This document shows, in pieces, positions 1-10,790 of a stretch of DNA of 64,000 nucleotides. Source of the stretch: Chara braunii (taxonomy: Eukaryota > Streptophyta > Charophyceae > Charales > Characeae); contig BFEA01000500.1 of assembly GCA_003427395.1 (NCBI GenBank), forward strand, positions 448,344-512,343. The letters run 5' to 3'. Below the pieces are notes generated by a model, which made no database searches, was not told the origin of the DNA, and was given only the letters and a program-made list of their open reading frames with translations. Each line of letters starts with the position of its first letter. Position 1 is the first letter of the stretch. The position numbers and the translations under genes are program-made.

Positions 1-60
1 GAACAGAGCCGAGCCAAACCGAGGCGAGCCGAGCTTGAGCTTGTCTGCAATCTCCTCAGG
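1..60. repeat. 60-bp dispersed repeat, copy 1
   Basis: The first 60 bases closely match 25526-25588, upstream of the beta-helix gene. Both are built from GAGCCGAG-type units and end in the shared string GCTTGTCTGCAATCTCCTCA. Similarity stops abruptly after the shared end, so this is a dispersed repeat or element end rather than a gene. Confidence 0.6.
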
Positions 61-1121
61 GCATACTCACACAGGTAGCAAAATTCACAAAAATCGCAGA
101 CTCTACGATAGTAATCTGGGCTTATCTTGGCGGAGGCCAGCGACTTACCTGCGGTCGGTGCGCGCATGCATAGAGTCGTGCTGCGCCTGGCCAATTTTTA
201 GAGGGGTCCGGGGTCCCCATATCTGTGCGCCATCAGATTATAGCTGTATTTATAAGCGAGGAAAAAAAAAAAAAAAGTAAGGGGTCACACAACCAGAGCA
301 GGTATGCAAACTACGCAAAAGCAAATCCTCCAGCCTGCCTGGCCGCCGGGGTACGCAATTTGCATCCACCTCAAGAGGTGAGCACAAATGCATTAAATTT
401 TTTGCTTTCCCAAGATCTTATGGGAAAAAGAAGTCGAAAAAAAAAAACAAAACACAATCCCTCTTCGTGTGTGACTTGCACAATAACGCAAATTCTGACA
501 CACAGGAGATCTCGTTAGCACAGCAGCGATTGTGGCTGCGCTGTGACAAAGCCCGTGGGTGGGGTGGCTGAAGTGGTGAGAAAGAGGTAGCGACGTAGCG
601 CACAGGCTGAAATTGTGACCTGTCAAGGGCTTTGCCCCCTGGCGTCGATACGGAGACAGAATGACTCTGAATGAGTGAGTTACGAGGTGAGTCTGCGTGA
701 ATATGACATAGCCATCATTTGGCATGATGTTGAAATAGAACTGGGTGAGAGTACTGGTGTTAGGACTTTTTGGGTGCTTTGTGAAGAGAAGGATTGGGGT
801 TGTTTCCTACATAGGAGTCCCATTTGGTCTGGGGAATGACGGTATGATTTGTCAATAGATTAGGGTGGGGCTGTGAGTTTAGTGGGTCTCTAGAATTGTA
901 GGTGGAATTATGTGAATAATGGGACTGCGGATTGCAGAATGAAGCCATTTGGTCTGGGGAATGACGGTAGTGGTGATAGTGACGGACTGTATGATTGGTC
1001 AATAGATTAGGGTGGGGCTGTGAGTTAACTGGGTCTCTAGAATTGTAGGTGGAATTAAGTGAACAATGGAAGTAGGGATTGCAGAATGAACGAACTAAGT
1101 CTTGGAGAGTTGTTTGTTCTC
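61..1121. repeat. Noncoding stretch with a two-copy tandem repeat (about 821-1090)
   Basis: No credible gene. Two copies of a unit starting CATTTGGTCTGGGGAATGAC lie at 821 and 946 and share following text up to GCAGAATGAA near 943 and 1089. The second copy carries about 20 extra bases. Short A-rich runs occur at 260-275 and 435-450. Confidence 0.6.
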
Positions 1122-1461
1122 TTTTTTTTTCTTTTCTTTTTTTTCTTTTTTTTTTTTGTTGGAAAAATCAGAACCTCGAGGTTCTGGCTCCTGCCATTCT
1201 GGGGAGCAACAGTCCGGTTCCTATTCCCCCGGCAAGTCATCGTGAAGCACATTGGGAGACTCACACACGCTCCTCCCCATTATGGCTGGGAGGCCCGAGT
1301 GGGCGGCATTGATTACTTCCTTACGGAAGGATGTACCTCCCCTCACCCCTGCTTGAGTCAGCCCTGGTCCTCTTGGCCACAGTCCAGCCCCTCTCAGCTA
1401 TACTGCTGTCAGATCAATGTGCTATGCTAGAGTGGACTGAGGCACTGTTTTCATTGCCCCT

Positions 1462-3482
1462 CTACATGCCGTACCACTGCATCCCTACTAGGCAGTTGGA
1501 AGGAGGGGGGAAGGGGTCGGGGAATTCCTCGGGGGGTCTAAGGGGGATCCTTGCATCTAGTTTGGCCCAGTCGTTGAAAATCAGGCGGTAGTCCCTTTCT
1601 ATTACTGCTCCCTGTTGACCCTCACCTGTCCCCTTTGGCTCTCGTTTCCATTCCACCTTCCCAATTCTTGCTCCTTCGGGTCCTCCCAGCCAGATGGAAC
1701 TGAATTCTTGTATTTTTTGTTTGATGTCTTTTGGAGTTTGCAGTGCTCGAATATTCGTTTTAACCTTATCCCATTTGGCTATTAGTTCGGTTTGGATCTG
1801 CTGAATCACACTTTCGGTAAATTCTGGGCCTTCTAGTCTCACACCTTCCATTGCGTAAGTGCAGCGCCGTCTCCAAAGTGCCCAGAGGACCGCTCTTCGT
1901 CCCAGTTTGAACATATTGATGGTGAACTCCCCAGGCGTCGGTCCCCTGGGCCAGGTTTCGCAGAGCAACGGCTTCCAATCCCAGGGCCAGGGTGTGTCTG
2001 TGCCTAATTGGTTCCAGATTCTGTCCTACCATCTCCATATCCATAGTGCTCCTGGGCATTGTAAAAATATATGCTCTATTGTTTCTGGGTGCTTTCAAGC
2101 CGGGAAGGCATTCGTACATAGTTTGCACCAAGGGAGGGCCAGCCCTCTTTGCTCCAACGTTGTTCTATCTATCAACCAGTTGTTGGCTGGCAGGCAGCGA
2201 TGCTCTATCTGCCATTGGAGCGACGCAATCTTAGCTGGTTTTTCTCTTGCCAACCGAAACCATTTTACTGGTCTTAACTCCTCTTGTCTGATGTTTAGGT
2301 GGGTTTTCCATCGCTCTTTCACTTGGTCAGTGAGGTTGATTTTTGGTCTGAGAAGTCTGTATGTTGATCTCACTATTAATCCGTAGAGTGTGTTAGTGTT
2401 GTTCTTTCCTTTCCATCTTTGGGTTGTCCATGACCACTCCAACGGATCCAAGGGTAGTAGCTGGATCGGGGTGGATGACCTGAAGGCTATCCATTGTTGA
2501 TCTTCAAGGAGCACCCTGCTACGGAAAAGTTCCGCCTTTGGATATACTGACGACTCTTCGTCTGTGTGTCTGTGGAGGATTTTACCTTTTCCTACCTGAA
2601 AACGGTTCACCCTTACGGATCCATCCGGTTGTATGGAGACGACCCTGCCCACGTCTCCTATGCTTTCAGAGCATGCCACCCAGTCGTCTTTCTGCAGGGT
2701 AGGGCCCCTGCGTAAGATTCACAACCAGTCTAATGGAACCAATTCCGTTACCTTTTCCAGGGCGTCTTGCGGGTGGTGGCAGTAGCGTAGCTTCTCCCGT
2801 AAATGGTCCAGTTCGATCCATCCCTTCTTCTCGGAGTCCCATATATCCTGTATCCTTGTGACCCCTTTCTTCACCCAGCCCTGCCACGGTGAGTGCATGC
2901 AGTGCAGGGCTTGGCCATTCGTGTCTGTTATCCACCTATTGCCGAAGAGGGGTTGTCGCGCCACCTCCTCCCATCTTACTGGTGGAGTTTTGTCCGGGAG
3001 GGGCAGGCTTCTCCAGGTGTTGAGAAGGTTGGACCAGAAGGGGTCCTTTGCTAGGTGGTCCTTAACTGATTGTCTGGACGTGGCCAAGTGGGATTCCCGT
3101 TGTCACGATGCTCTAGGGATGGACCAGCCTCTATTCTCTAGCCACATTAGCGGGTCGCTTCCTTCCTTTGTTTGGGGGGCTAGTCTGGAGATTTGTTCCA
3201 GGGTCAGCCCTTGCCAAGGGGATTCATTATTGAAGATAAGTCGTTTGATCTATTGTATTGCCAAAGGCTCAAAGCCTTTGTCTGTGTGAGCGGATCAATG
3301 ATCCCAAGGCCGCCTTTTATTTTGGGTTGGGTTATGGAGTGCCATGCCACACGGCTGATAACATTTTGTCTGTCATGAGCCCCTCTCCACAAAAAGGCAG
3401 CTATTTGGCATTGCAAGGGGCGTAGAGCTTTTCTATCCAGCGCCCACATTGCTGATTTGTACCACATCGAGGCCAGGACCAC
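1462..3482 (-). pseudogene. Non-LTR retrotransposon (LINE-type) C-terminal ORF2 remnant, copy 1
   Basis: This is the downstream part of a LINE-like reverse transcriptase polyprotein, after the catalytic domain. From the 5' side (3482) it shows the post-RT segment (AAFLWRG..., VAWHSITQPKIKGGLGI), then a zf-RVT-like zinc-binding segment (LPWCKLC...TIEHIFLQCPG around 2150-2030), then a C-terminal tail with LGRRAVLWALW and PLRPPEEFPDPFPPPSN. One frame runs from about 3215 to 1462, interrupted by at least four stops (near 3104, 2719, 2089 and 2028). A frameshift near 3210 leads to the 3204-3482 segment. No polymerase catalytic motif remains, so it is 5'-truncated. It is homologous to the plus-strand copy at 55.7-56.4 kb, which shows TGG where this copy has TAG. 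A T-rich stretch at 1122-1157 may be the minus-strand poly(A) tail. Confidence 0.8.
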
Positions 3483-3722
3483 GGAGTTGTTTGTTCTTTG
3501 TTATGGAATGATTGATAATCTCTCATAAGATGTGAATATTACTCGAGGGATGTGCATGGAAGGTTTGGAAAATGCCTAGGAAGATATCCCATTCACTGTG
3601 TTGGTTTGTCGGACAAAAAACTGTTGAGTATTGATGGATTCCACCTCCCCCCTAGATTGGTGTTAGGAACGTTGGAAAGTCGGTGGTCCGGTGGAAGTAG
3701 AATTTTCCTTCAATCACTCGCT
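3483..3722. other. Short spacer, nothing recognised
   Basis: The sequence between the LINE remnant and the next pseudogene has no supported open reading frame or repeat. The LINE 5' truncation point probably lies near its left edge. Confidence 0.4.
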
Positions 3723-4350
3723 CTAGATAGTGAGCTCCTCAGCCTGTTTGTACCTCTTTGCTTTGACACAGTAGGCAGTCATTTCTTTGGCATCATCCCT
3801 TGGCTTCTTCTCGTAAAAGTTGTAGAACTGAGAGAGCATCTCCTCTCTTGTGTGGACAGGGTAGTCCACTTTCGTCTTTTCCCAACTTTCTAAACCTATA
3901 CCCTTGACAAAAGTGGCAGCAGTTCTTCCTCTCGTTTTAATCCTTGCCAATTTCTTGTCCATCTCGGCCAATGAAAGCTCACCCGCTCACCACCTCTGTA
4001 AGCAATGGGATGATTACCTCATCAAAGAGGGAGCCAAGTTGTAGCCATGACTTGAATAGCATATCAACAGGCTCACTCACAATTTCATTTTTAGGTGTCA
4101 CATACATGAGTGGATTGAGCGCCATTAGAGATAAGCGTTGCTCGCACATGTCGATCTTCTGCTTTCTCTTTGACCTCCCTCTACCTCTTTCTTTTCCTTT
4201 CCCCTCCGCCTGCGTGAAACTCTCTGCTATTTCAAGACTTTTCACCTTTTTTCCGCCTACCCCTTTCTTCATTTTGACATCTTTAATTTTTCCCTCCTCC
4301 CAAAGTCTGAAGATGTTTGCAACTAGGTTCCACAACTCAGGGCCCTGCAT
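3723..4350 (-). pseudogene. Unrecognised protein-coding remnant with one frameshift
   Basis: Two minus-strand reading frames join into one protein if a single-base shift near 3975 is allowed: the first ends ...LLTEVVSG and the other frame continues ELSLAEMDKKLARIKTRG. The combined product would be about 207 residues. It has a Lys/Arg/Gly-rich middle (GKGKERGRGRSKRKQK) suggesting nucleic-acid or nuclear targeting, and a C-terminal part rich in charged helices (REEMLSQFYNFYEKKPRDD). The family is not recognised. It is divergent with the DUF7869-like pseudogene, and their frames overlap slightly at 4317-4350. It could be the second gene of the same mobile element, but that is inference. Confidence 0.45.
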
Positions 4351-6494
4351 ATATCAACCTTCTGCTCAATGACGTGCAGAAAGTCTCTCATTTCAATGCA
4401 GATGGTTCTATAGCGAAACTTCGTCACACTTTCGCCAACAAATTTGTGTGTTCATTGGCATGGGGTCATCTCTATGGCCTTTCGAAAACGAGAGTTGCAA
4501 CTGTGCGGTGGAAAATCCTTCTTGTGGAGTATATACATGGAAATTCCGGTGAATACTGCCCATCTACGAGATATATGGTCGTGTACACATGGATGAAAGA
4601 ATACTTTCGTACCAACACCGAAGTTATGCCTAATAGTGATAGATATCATCTTTCAGACTGTTTAACGAAGAGAGGAGTATACGAGTTATTTTCAATTGAC
4701 TATCAAAAATTGTGTTCAGATCAAATCGTCTCTTCTCTTGGTTTCTTCATGAAGATATGGAACGAGAGATGCTCAAGAGTTTGTATACCGGAGACCAAAC
4801 GATTTTCTGTATGTGCGCAATGTGCAAGTCTGAAGCTCCAACGTGGAAAGGCGAACAACCCCATTGTCAAAGTCTCGGGTTTCACCGCAGTGGATTTTAT
4901 TACTAGTGGTTGCTAAATATTTGATTTTCGTACAATTAAATGTTCAGTTTAGCTGCAACTGGGCATAAATATAATTATATTGTTTTTTCCTTCGTGTTTT
5001 GTTCTTTACAGACAAAATTCGAAAAATGTTGCAATCGCATTTCGATGCCAGAGAATTGAGAGAGAGATATTAGCCAGCCACAAAAAGAAGGCGAGGGCAT
5101 AACCTCAAAAGTATATCACCATCATTGTGGATGACATGGACCAGAGTCACTTTCGTCCTGTGCCAAAAAATCCAAAGATTAAGGAAGGCAACTTTTTGAA
5201 GATCCACGTTGTCGGTGCGAAGGTAGAGGGCAGAGGGAATAAGGCTTATGCAACATTATTTTTTGACAATTTTAAAATGGATTCAAACTGTATGCTCAGG
5301 GTATTACATCACGTCGTTTCGAATCTGCAGAGGTCATTACCTAGAGTATTGTACTTGACGCTAGACAATATCAGTTGAGAGAACAAAAATAAGTATGTGC
5401 TTGCTTACCTAGTGTTCCCAGTGAAGATGGGAGTCTTTGAGAAAGTGAAGTTGAACGTTTTGTAAGTTGGCCACACCCATGAGGACATTGATCAGATGTT
5501 TAACTGTTTTTCAAGAGCACTTGCACATGAAGATGCTTATGATTCTCCATCGCTGGAGAAGATCATTCGACAGTCTTATACAAAGTACAAAGAGGTAAAT
5601 GTGCAGCGTATGACGGAGGTGTATGGCTGGAAAACATATGTATAAAGTCATTTGATGAGCCGAAACGATATTTCTTTCAATCAGCATTTCCAGGTGAAAA
5701 GAAATGTGGAACGAGAAGTCACCGTGGTTGTTTGGAGCAAGCAATTTGCGAGGTCAGAATGAAAACCTAGTGATGCCAAATGACTTATCATTTTTCATTC
5801 AGAACCTAAAGGTGTAATTCACACTGCTCAAAAGCATGCTCTCCGTAGTGTTGAGCAGAAGGTCAAATGTGCTGGAACTGGCAAAATAATAGATAAGTTT
5901 GCCTCAATTAGCAGTGTCAGAGCAAACGTTAATGTTTTCGCAAGGTATATTGGTCAGGATCATTTGAAGCGGTGGGATGATTTTCTATTTGAGCAAGGAG
6001 ATGAGGAGACGATCACACCACATATACCTTTTGTGTGACCTTCTAGTGATGCTCTCTATGGATCTGACCATAAGACAACATCATATGGATCATTGATCCA
6101 AAGGTAGCCTGAGAGGTCATTGTATGCCGGTTCCTGAAAGAGGAGAAAGGAAGACAAGGATGATAAGCAAAGAGGGAGCTTTGAGGATCTGCAGGTCGAT
6201 ACTTTTGTGGCTTTCCGAGCAAAAGAAGACCAGCAAGAAAACGAGAAGTCGTTCTTGATAGCCAAAGTGAAGCAAATATTGCGAAATGAGGATAATTTTA
6301 TAGTGCACTGGTATGCTGAAAACGGGAATGGCAAATATTCGCCATTTAACTTCACAGACTCACGCGGAAGGGTGACTCAGAGACCTGTGAAGCAGAAACT
6401 TTCGTGGGACTATGGTGTTCTTTGTCATAATTTTTTTCTGAAATCAGAGAGAGGATTGTACGCGAATACTCTAGAGACCATAGGACGCACTTAG
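4317..6494 (+). pseudogene. DUF7869-like (putative DDE-type transposase) pseudogene
   Basis: One plus-strand frame carries the hallmarks I associate with DUF7869-type proteins, in order: WMKEYF...PNSDRYHLSDCLTK (about 4590-4665), a Cys-containing segment with RFSVCAQCASLK (about 4800-4835), IIVDDMDQSHFR (about 5120-5153), LYLTLDN followed after a stop by ENKNKYV (about 5350-5400), then VGHTHEDIDQMF (about 5467-5502). The spaced acidic residues suggest an RNase-H-fold transposase; that role is inference. A C-terminal piece (LIAKVKQI...FIVHWYAENGNGKYSP, 6255-6345) resembles the small tail module of the family. In-frame stops occur at 5376 (between DNIS and ENKN), 5463 (just before GHTHED), 5642 and later. 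A pyrimidine tract ending in AG at 5010-5011 could be the acceptor of an intron starting near 4900. The gene is dead. Confidence 0.65.
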
Positions 6495-7141
6495 AGGACC
6501 TTGGTATCACTTTAGATGATGCTAGTATGAGAGCTGTTGAGAAGAGTAGGTGCAGTGGAGACAACTATGAGGATGAGGACGAGAATATCTGTTTGGCTAT
6601 GCTGAGAAATATAAAGAAATAAAGCATAAAATTAATTATGCTTCAAATCTGTTTGGGTATATATATTGGAAACATTAATTTAATTTTATACATTATAATT
6701 TCTTTTTGAAATCAGATAGAGGATTATACACTAGTATTCTAGAGACCAAAGGAGCATGGTGACACTTTAGATGATGCTCGTATGAGAACAATCGAGGAGA
6801 GTGAGGATGAGGACGATAATATTGTTTGGCTATTTGGTAGTGGTGTTTCTTTTGCATTTGGTACTTTTTTGCGTCCTGCATATTAGTTTTTTTCAGTAGT
6901 AGTGTTTAGTGGTCTGTGTCTGTCGGACCGTGTGTACGGGGATGGGGCTCTGAGCTCCCGTTGAGGCGGAACAACCAACTATCATTGTTATTGGTTAATG
7001 TGTTAATGTAATTTGCCTTGGGCATTGGGCCCTTCTAACAAAAAATGTTAATTGGAAAGAAAAATAAAAAAGTAAAAAAATAAAGCATAAAATTAATTAT
7101 GCTTATATATATATTATAAATATTAATTAAATTTTATACAT
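6430..7141. repeat. Duplicated 3' end of the DUF7869-like element
   Basis: The end of the pseudogene (about 6430-6610: CTGAAATCAGAGAGAGGATT..., GATGATGCTAGTATGAGA, GAGGATGAGGACGA) recurs at about 6705-6835 in shortened form. The AT-rich tail AAAGCATAAAATTAATTATG at about 6618-6690 recurs at about 7081-7141. The element's terminus therefore appears twice as an imperfect tandem duplication. Between the two tails, at 6900-7045, lies a foreign-looking segment. Confidence 0.6.
6900..7050 (+). mobile_element. Possible retroelement 3'-UTR fragment
   Basis: This segment (TGTCGGACCGTGTGTACGGG ... GGGCATTGGGCCCTTCTAAC followed by A-rich sequence) interrupts the duplicated AT-rich tail and ends in an A-rich run, like a LINE 3' end. 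No ORF supports this; the call rests on the A-rich end and on the interruption of a repeat. Confidence 0.25.
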
Positions 7142-7279
7142 ATTATTTTTATGCCATTAGGATTGAGGAGATGTACCCGTCACAGCAAGTGCAGCGCCCT
7201 ACTTATAAAGTGGAGGCTTGACAAATAGGCGTTCATTTGCTTGCTCTTAGCATCACTTTTATCCATTGCGGAGCGTGAA

Positions 7280-7615
7280 TTAATGTAGAAAAAAAAAAGG
7301 AATTATCAGAAAATCCAAAAATCCGGATACTTTTTTTTTCTTGTTTTTTATTCATTGACTTTTTGGAAAGCGGACAACTTTTCTATATGATATGGACACT
7401 CCGGCCAGGGTACTCATACTGTCACTTATACCCCTTAAAGATGATGGATTCAATTAATGAAAAAAAAAAGAATTCTCATAATTTCCTTTTAAAGTTGTCT
7501 TCCATGTTAAAATCCAGATATTTGTTTAAAAGAATTATCCGTTTTTTTTTCCTGGATTAGGGGGCAACTTTTTCAGTATGTTCCCGACACTCCGACCGAG
7601 GTTCATACTAAGCTG
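7280..7615. repeat. Two-copy local direct repeat, AT-rich
   Basis: A poly-T tract followed by GGACAACTTTTCTATATGAT, a GGACACTCCGGCC-like string and TCATACT at about 7325-7412 is repeated at about 7540-7605 (GGGCAACTTTTTCAGTATG, CGACACTCCGACCG, TCATACT). Both are preceded by AAAAAAAAAG-AATT...-AAAATCCA text. No gene is seen. Confidence 0.55.
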
Positions 7616-7949
7616 TATGACCCGCAAAATGGGTGCGTGCGGCCCCCGCAGCACCTTCAGTCCTTAGGCCGAGTGTCCAAGAGGGCAGGGCAAATAGGCT
7701 CTACGCGGGGGGTGATCCCTTCCATGTAGAGTCTAGGACCTGGGAGGTCCTGGACAAGGACCTCGAATCCAAACCCATGATCAACGTCCGACTAAGAAAT
7801 CTTTAAGAAGTATGCAACAGTACAGTAAGAGAGTTCCTCTTCCTTTTCTCAACCTCGACCCCAATTAAACTCGTAAGCGTGGGCTCCTTAGCCATACGAG
7901 ACGCCACGACATAGGTATGCACTATGTACATATATATATGTATAGGGGA
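7616..7949. other. Noncoding lead-in to long direct repeat A
   Basis: No gene recognised. Faint positional similarity to 15.9-16.2 kb suggests that the long repeat may begin near 7785, but the match is too weak to set an edge. Confidence 0.35.
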
Positions 7950-8611
7950 ATAAATATGTGACGATCACATTTTACAATCATCGTGGGACTTCTCTCATCC
8001 ATACATATGTATGAGATCGCAGGCAGCCAAATTCAGAGTCCGAACCACAAAACATATCTGCAATCACATCAAGGATTCAACCAAAAGTCAACTCACTACA
8101 CGGGGTTAATTTCAATCAAGCTCGACACTCATACCCCTCGTTTTAGCCATGCAAGCCTTAACATTTTACCAACCTTCTATAATTAAATACTCAGTACCTT
8201 TGTTAAATGACCATTCAATAAAAGTCTGAATGAAAAACCTTAATAAAGAAAATCGAAACCACCGGATTAAAGTCTTTGGGTTGAGTGGCGAGGGTGAAAT
8301 GGAGTTTAAGCTTAAACCAACTAATCGGCAACCGACCTGTTATCAGTGATGACAGAAGATGATCCTCGTGGATTCAAACTAAATCTAGCCTAAATCCGGA
8401 ATCAAGCGATCAAGAGGACCTGTAACACAAGACACGTCAATCTTAGACTGAATCTATAAGTCTATGGAGAATAACCTTCATATCACAATCTCACTCAAAC
8501 ATCATTCTTAATCAACTAAGTCTAAGTCTATCCCTAAGCAGATACCGAAAGAAAAGGTAGATCCTGACCGGATCTTCTCTATACAGAGTGAATCTCCAGA
8601 ATCGCCACCTG

Positions 8612-9180
8612 TCAAAATATAACTTATCTCCTTTAAACTAGGAAAATTCCGGCAGCGTTTCCCGTAGGAAAAGTGTCTTTTCAAAATTTATACTAGTTTG
8701 AATATAAAACTGAAATGTTCCCTGACTCTTGAAAGTCAAATTTTATCTAACTCTCTGAATTAGTAAAAATTTGGGCAACACTCCCTTTAGAAACGGAGAC
8801 TTCCTAAGCCAGATATGAAACTCAAAGGTAAAACTTGAGTTCAATTAAGACAAAATTGAACTAACTCCTTAGACTTGTAAAACTTTTGACAACACTCTTC
8901 TTTGAAAAGTGTTATTCCAAGATTTATACAAAGCTAAGCTCAAAATTTAATATAGCTTTGACTTCTCAAAATCCAATTTTGTCTGACTCCCTGCTCTAAC
9001 AAAAATTTGGGCAGCACTCTTTTTAGAAAAAGAGACCAATTTTTACTAAGCCATATATAAAGTTTAGACAAACTGAAATATGGGAAGTCAAAATTCGACT
9101 AACTCCTTAGATTTGCAGAAATTTCGGCAGCGCTTCCTGTAGAGAGAGTAACTTACCAAGATTTATACAAAGCCAAGTAT
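8612..9180. repeat. About 120-bp degenerate tandem repeat, five units (repeat A)
   Basis: Each unit contains an AACTAACTCC-like string, an AAATTTCGGCAGC-like string, a TCCCTTTAGAAA-like string and AAATTTATACAAAGCCAAGT. The GGCAGC/GGCAAC cores fall near 8650, 8773, 8889, 9009 and 9126, so the period is about 118-123 bp. The same five units occur at 16.90-17.45 kb. Confidence 0.7.
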
Positions 9181-9460
9181 AAAAAAATGATTCAAAAAAA
9201 TGTGAAAATTGACCTAAGTAAAATAAATTTGGCTCAGAAAATGCAGAAATTGAACTAACTCCTATCGCTCTAGCACATGGCGAGCAACTAAAGTGACTAC
9301 CTGTCCAAACTAAAACTCAGACTAAGTAGTAATCTCACTCAGCCACATGGAAGACCAAACCATAAAGAGTAAGTACTCTCACCATCCCTAAGTCAAAATC
9401 CTCATAGATAATTCATGAAACTTTCAGATGATTTAACCCTTATACCCAGCTTACATATGG

Positions 9461-10212
9461 CATGGTGCTAGACCATTGAGCATAAAAACAATGTTTAGCG
9501 TGCCTTTAAAATATACACGAATAGATTGCACAACTACTTTTCCCTTCTTTTGACATATGACTAGACCATTCAGCTTAGAAACAATGTTTGTCGCCTTGAA
9601 GTGTTTAATAGTCAAAGTTTAATAATTTCTGACTTTGTTTTCAAAAGAAATGAAAATACGGGCAGTGGACTGAGTCATTCAACTTAGAAACAATGCTCAG
9701 TTTGCCCAGATTACTTCCAATTATACATCGTGATTTTCCCTATTTTCTTAATGATGTGACTTAACGCTGGATCATTCAGCTTAGAAGTAATGTCTAGCTG
9801 TCAATTCTCATGCAATGGAGTACTTCCCGTTATACTCAGTTTATATTTATGTGCGTGGTTTTCAGGCTAAACCATTCAGCTTAGAAACAATGCTTAGGCT
9901 GCTTAGCCTTAGACCATAAATTCTCCCTAAAAAATAAAACAAAAGGCTGAACCATTCAGCTTAGAAACAACGTTCAGCCTATCCTAAAACCATTCAAAGC
10001 ATGAAGTTGGATTCTTTTGGTCGGAAACTCCAAAAGAAACAGATAGACCAAGTCATTCACTTAGAAACAATGTTTGGTCCCACAGATAAGTCAGACAAAC
10101 CCTCGAAAAAAAAAACAAGATCATTCAGCTTAGAAACAATGCCTGGTCCTTAAAAAAATAGTCAAATAAACATAGACCTGAGTCATTCAACTTAGAAACA
10201 ATGCCCAGTCCT
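9461..10212 (+). repeat. Stem-loop array, copy A (nine units with a conserved loop)
   Basis: Nine units carry C-ATTCAGCTTAGAAACAAT, a 3-bp ATT/AAT closing stem around a 12-nt loop with a bulged C, flanked by arms that pair with each other but differ between units. Examples: GCTAGAC/GTTTAGC (9467-9499), CTGAG/CTCAG with an outer GGGCA/TGCCC (9660-9707), GCTGGAT/GTCTAGC (9766-9798), AGGCTGAAC/GTTCAGCCT, a perfect 9 bp (9944-9980), and GACCAAGT/GTTTGGTC (10046-10079). The units near 10126 and 10177 pair poorly. Spacing is 60-105 bp. The function is unknown. Confidence 0.7.
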
Positions 10213-10790
10213 TGGTTGACCCGGTCAAACTCATGCAAACTGCATTCCTCCCACCTTCCCCCAGTTCATCCCTTAGTCTGCCTTCAGTCAAAATAAAGAA
10301 GAAACGTAAGTTTTTCACACGCATTCCTTTTATTCAATCTGATTAGATCCTGAAAAGTAAGCAAAAGTCATAGGGGGGCACATGCATACATAAGTCAAAC
10401 TAAGCGGAAATAGTCAAACAGGGGCATATTAAGGTCATACAGATAAAATGAAATATACTTGTTGGTTCCCTGCCTCCAAAACTCCTGAGTTCCGACAGAG
10501 CTCCCGCAATCTGTGGGTTGACTTCCCATAGAGTCTTGCTGCGGTCCTACGGGTTGCAATCCCGCCTGCCGCCTTCCTCTTAGAACAAGACTAGACTTAG
10601 AGTAGAAGGGGTAGAATGAGGAGTATTGAGTCTCACAGATCCAAGAATGGTGCACTCAAACTCGTAGGAGAGGGAGTTGGTTTCTTGGCACGCCCGAGGG
10701 CCCCACAATCGCGGCCAAAGTGCCCCGCAACTTGGTCAATAAAAAATCAGACTGTCAATTGTTGACCCTTTGGCGTTCCTCCAACTCGTG

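Larger units (their letters stand above)
7950..10790. repeat. Long direct repeat A (possible 3' LTR portion of a minus-strand element)
   Basis: About 2.8 kb collinear with 16225-18950. Shared landmarks include ATCGCAGGCAG...AGAGTCCGAACCACAA (8012 and 16282), ACTACACGGGGT (8095 and 16360), CAGAATCGCCACCTGTCAAA (8598 and 16851), the 120-bp tandem repeats, the stem-loop array, and CTACGGGTTGCAATCCC (10547 and 18697). Spacing between the copies is 8.1-8.3 kb. No protein can be read from it. The order continues beyond 10.8 kb to the 180-bp repeats, so the true unit may be more than 5 kb. It could be an LTR or part of a tandem segmental duplication. Confidence 0.7.

Noticed and set aside
1059-1430. 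Phe-rich plus-strand frames near 1.1-1.4 kb
   Set aside because: Caused by a T-rich tract; antisense to the probable LINE 3' region.
9461-10212. CRISPR array as explanation of the regularly spaced conserved motif
   Set aside because: Spacing is irregular (60-105 bp), spacers are homologous between the two long repeats, flanks pair with each other, and the genome is eukaryotic.
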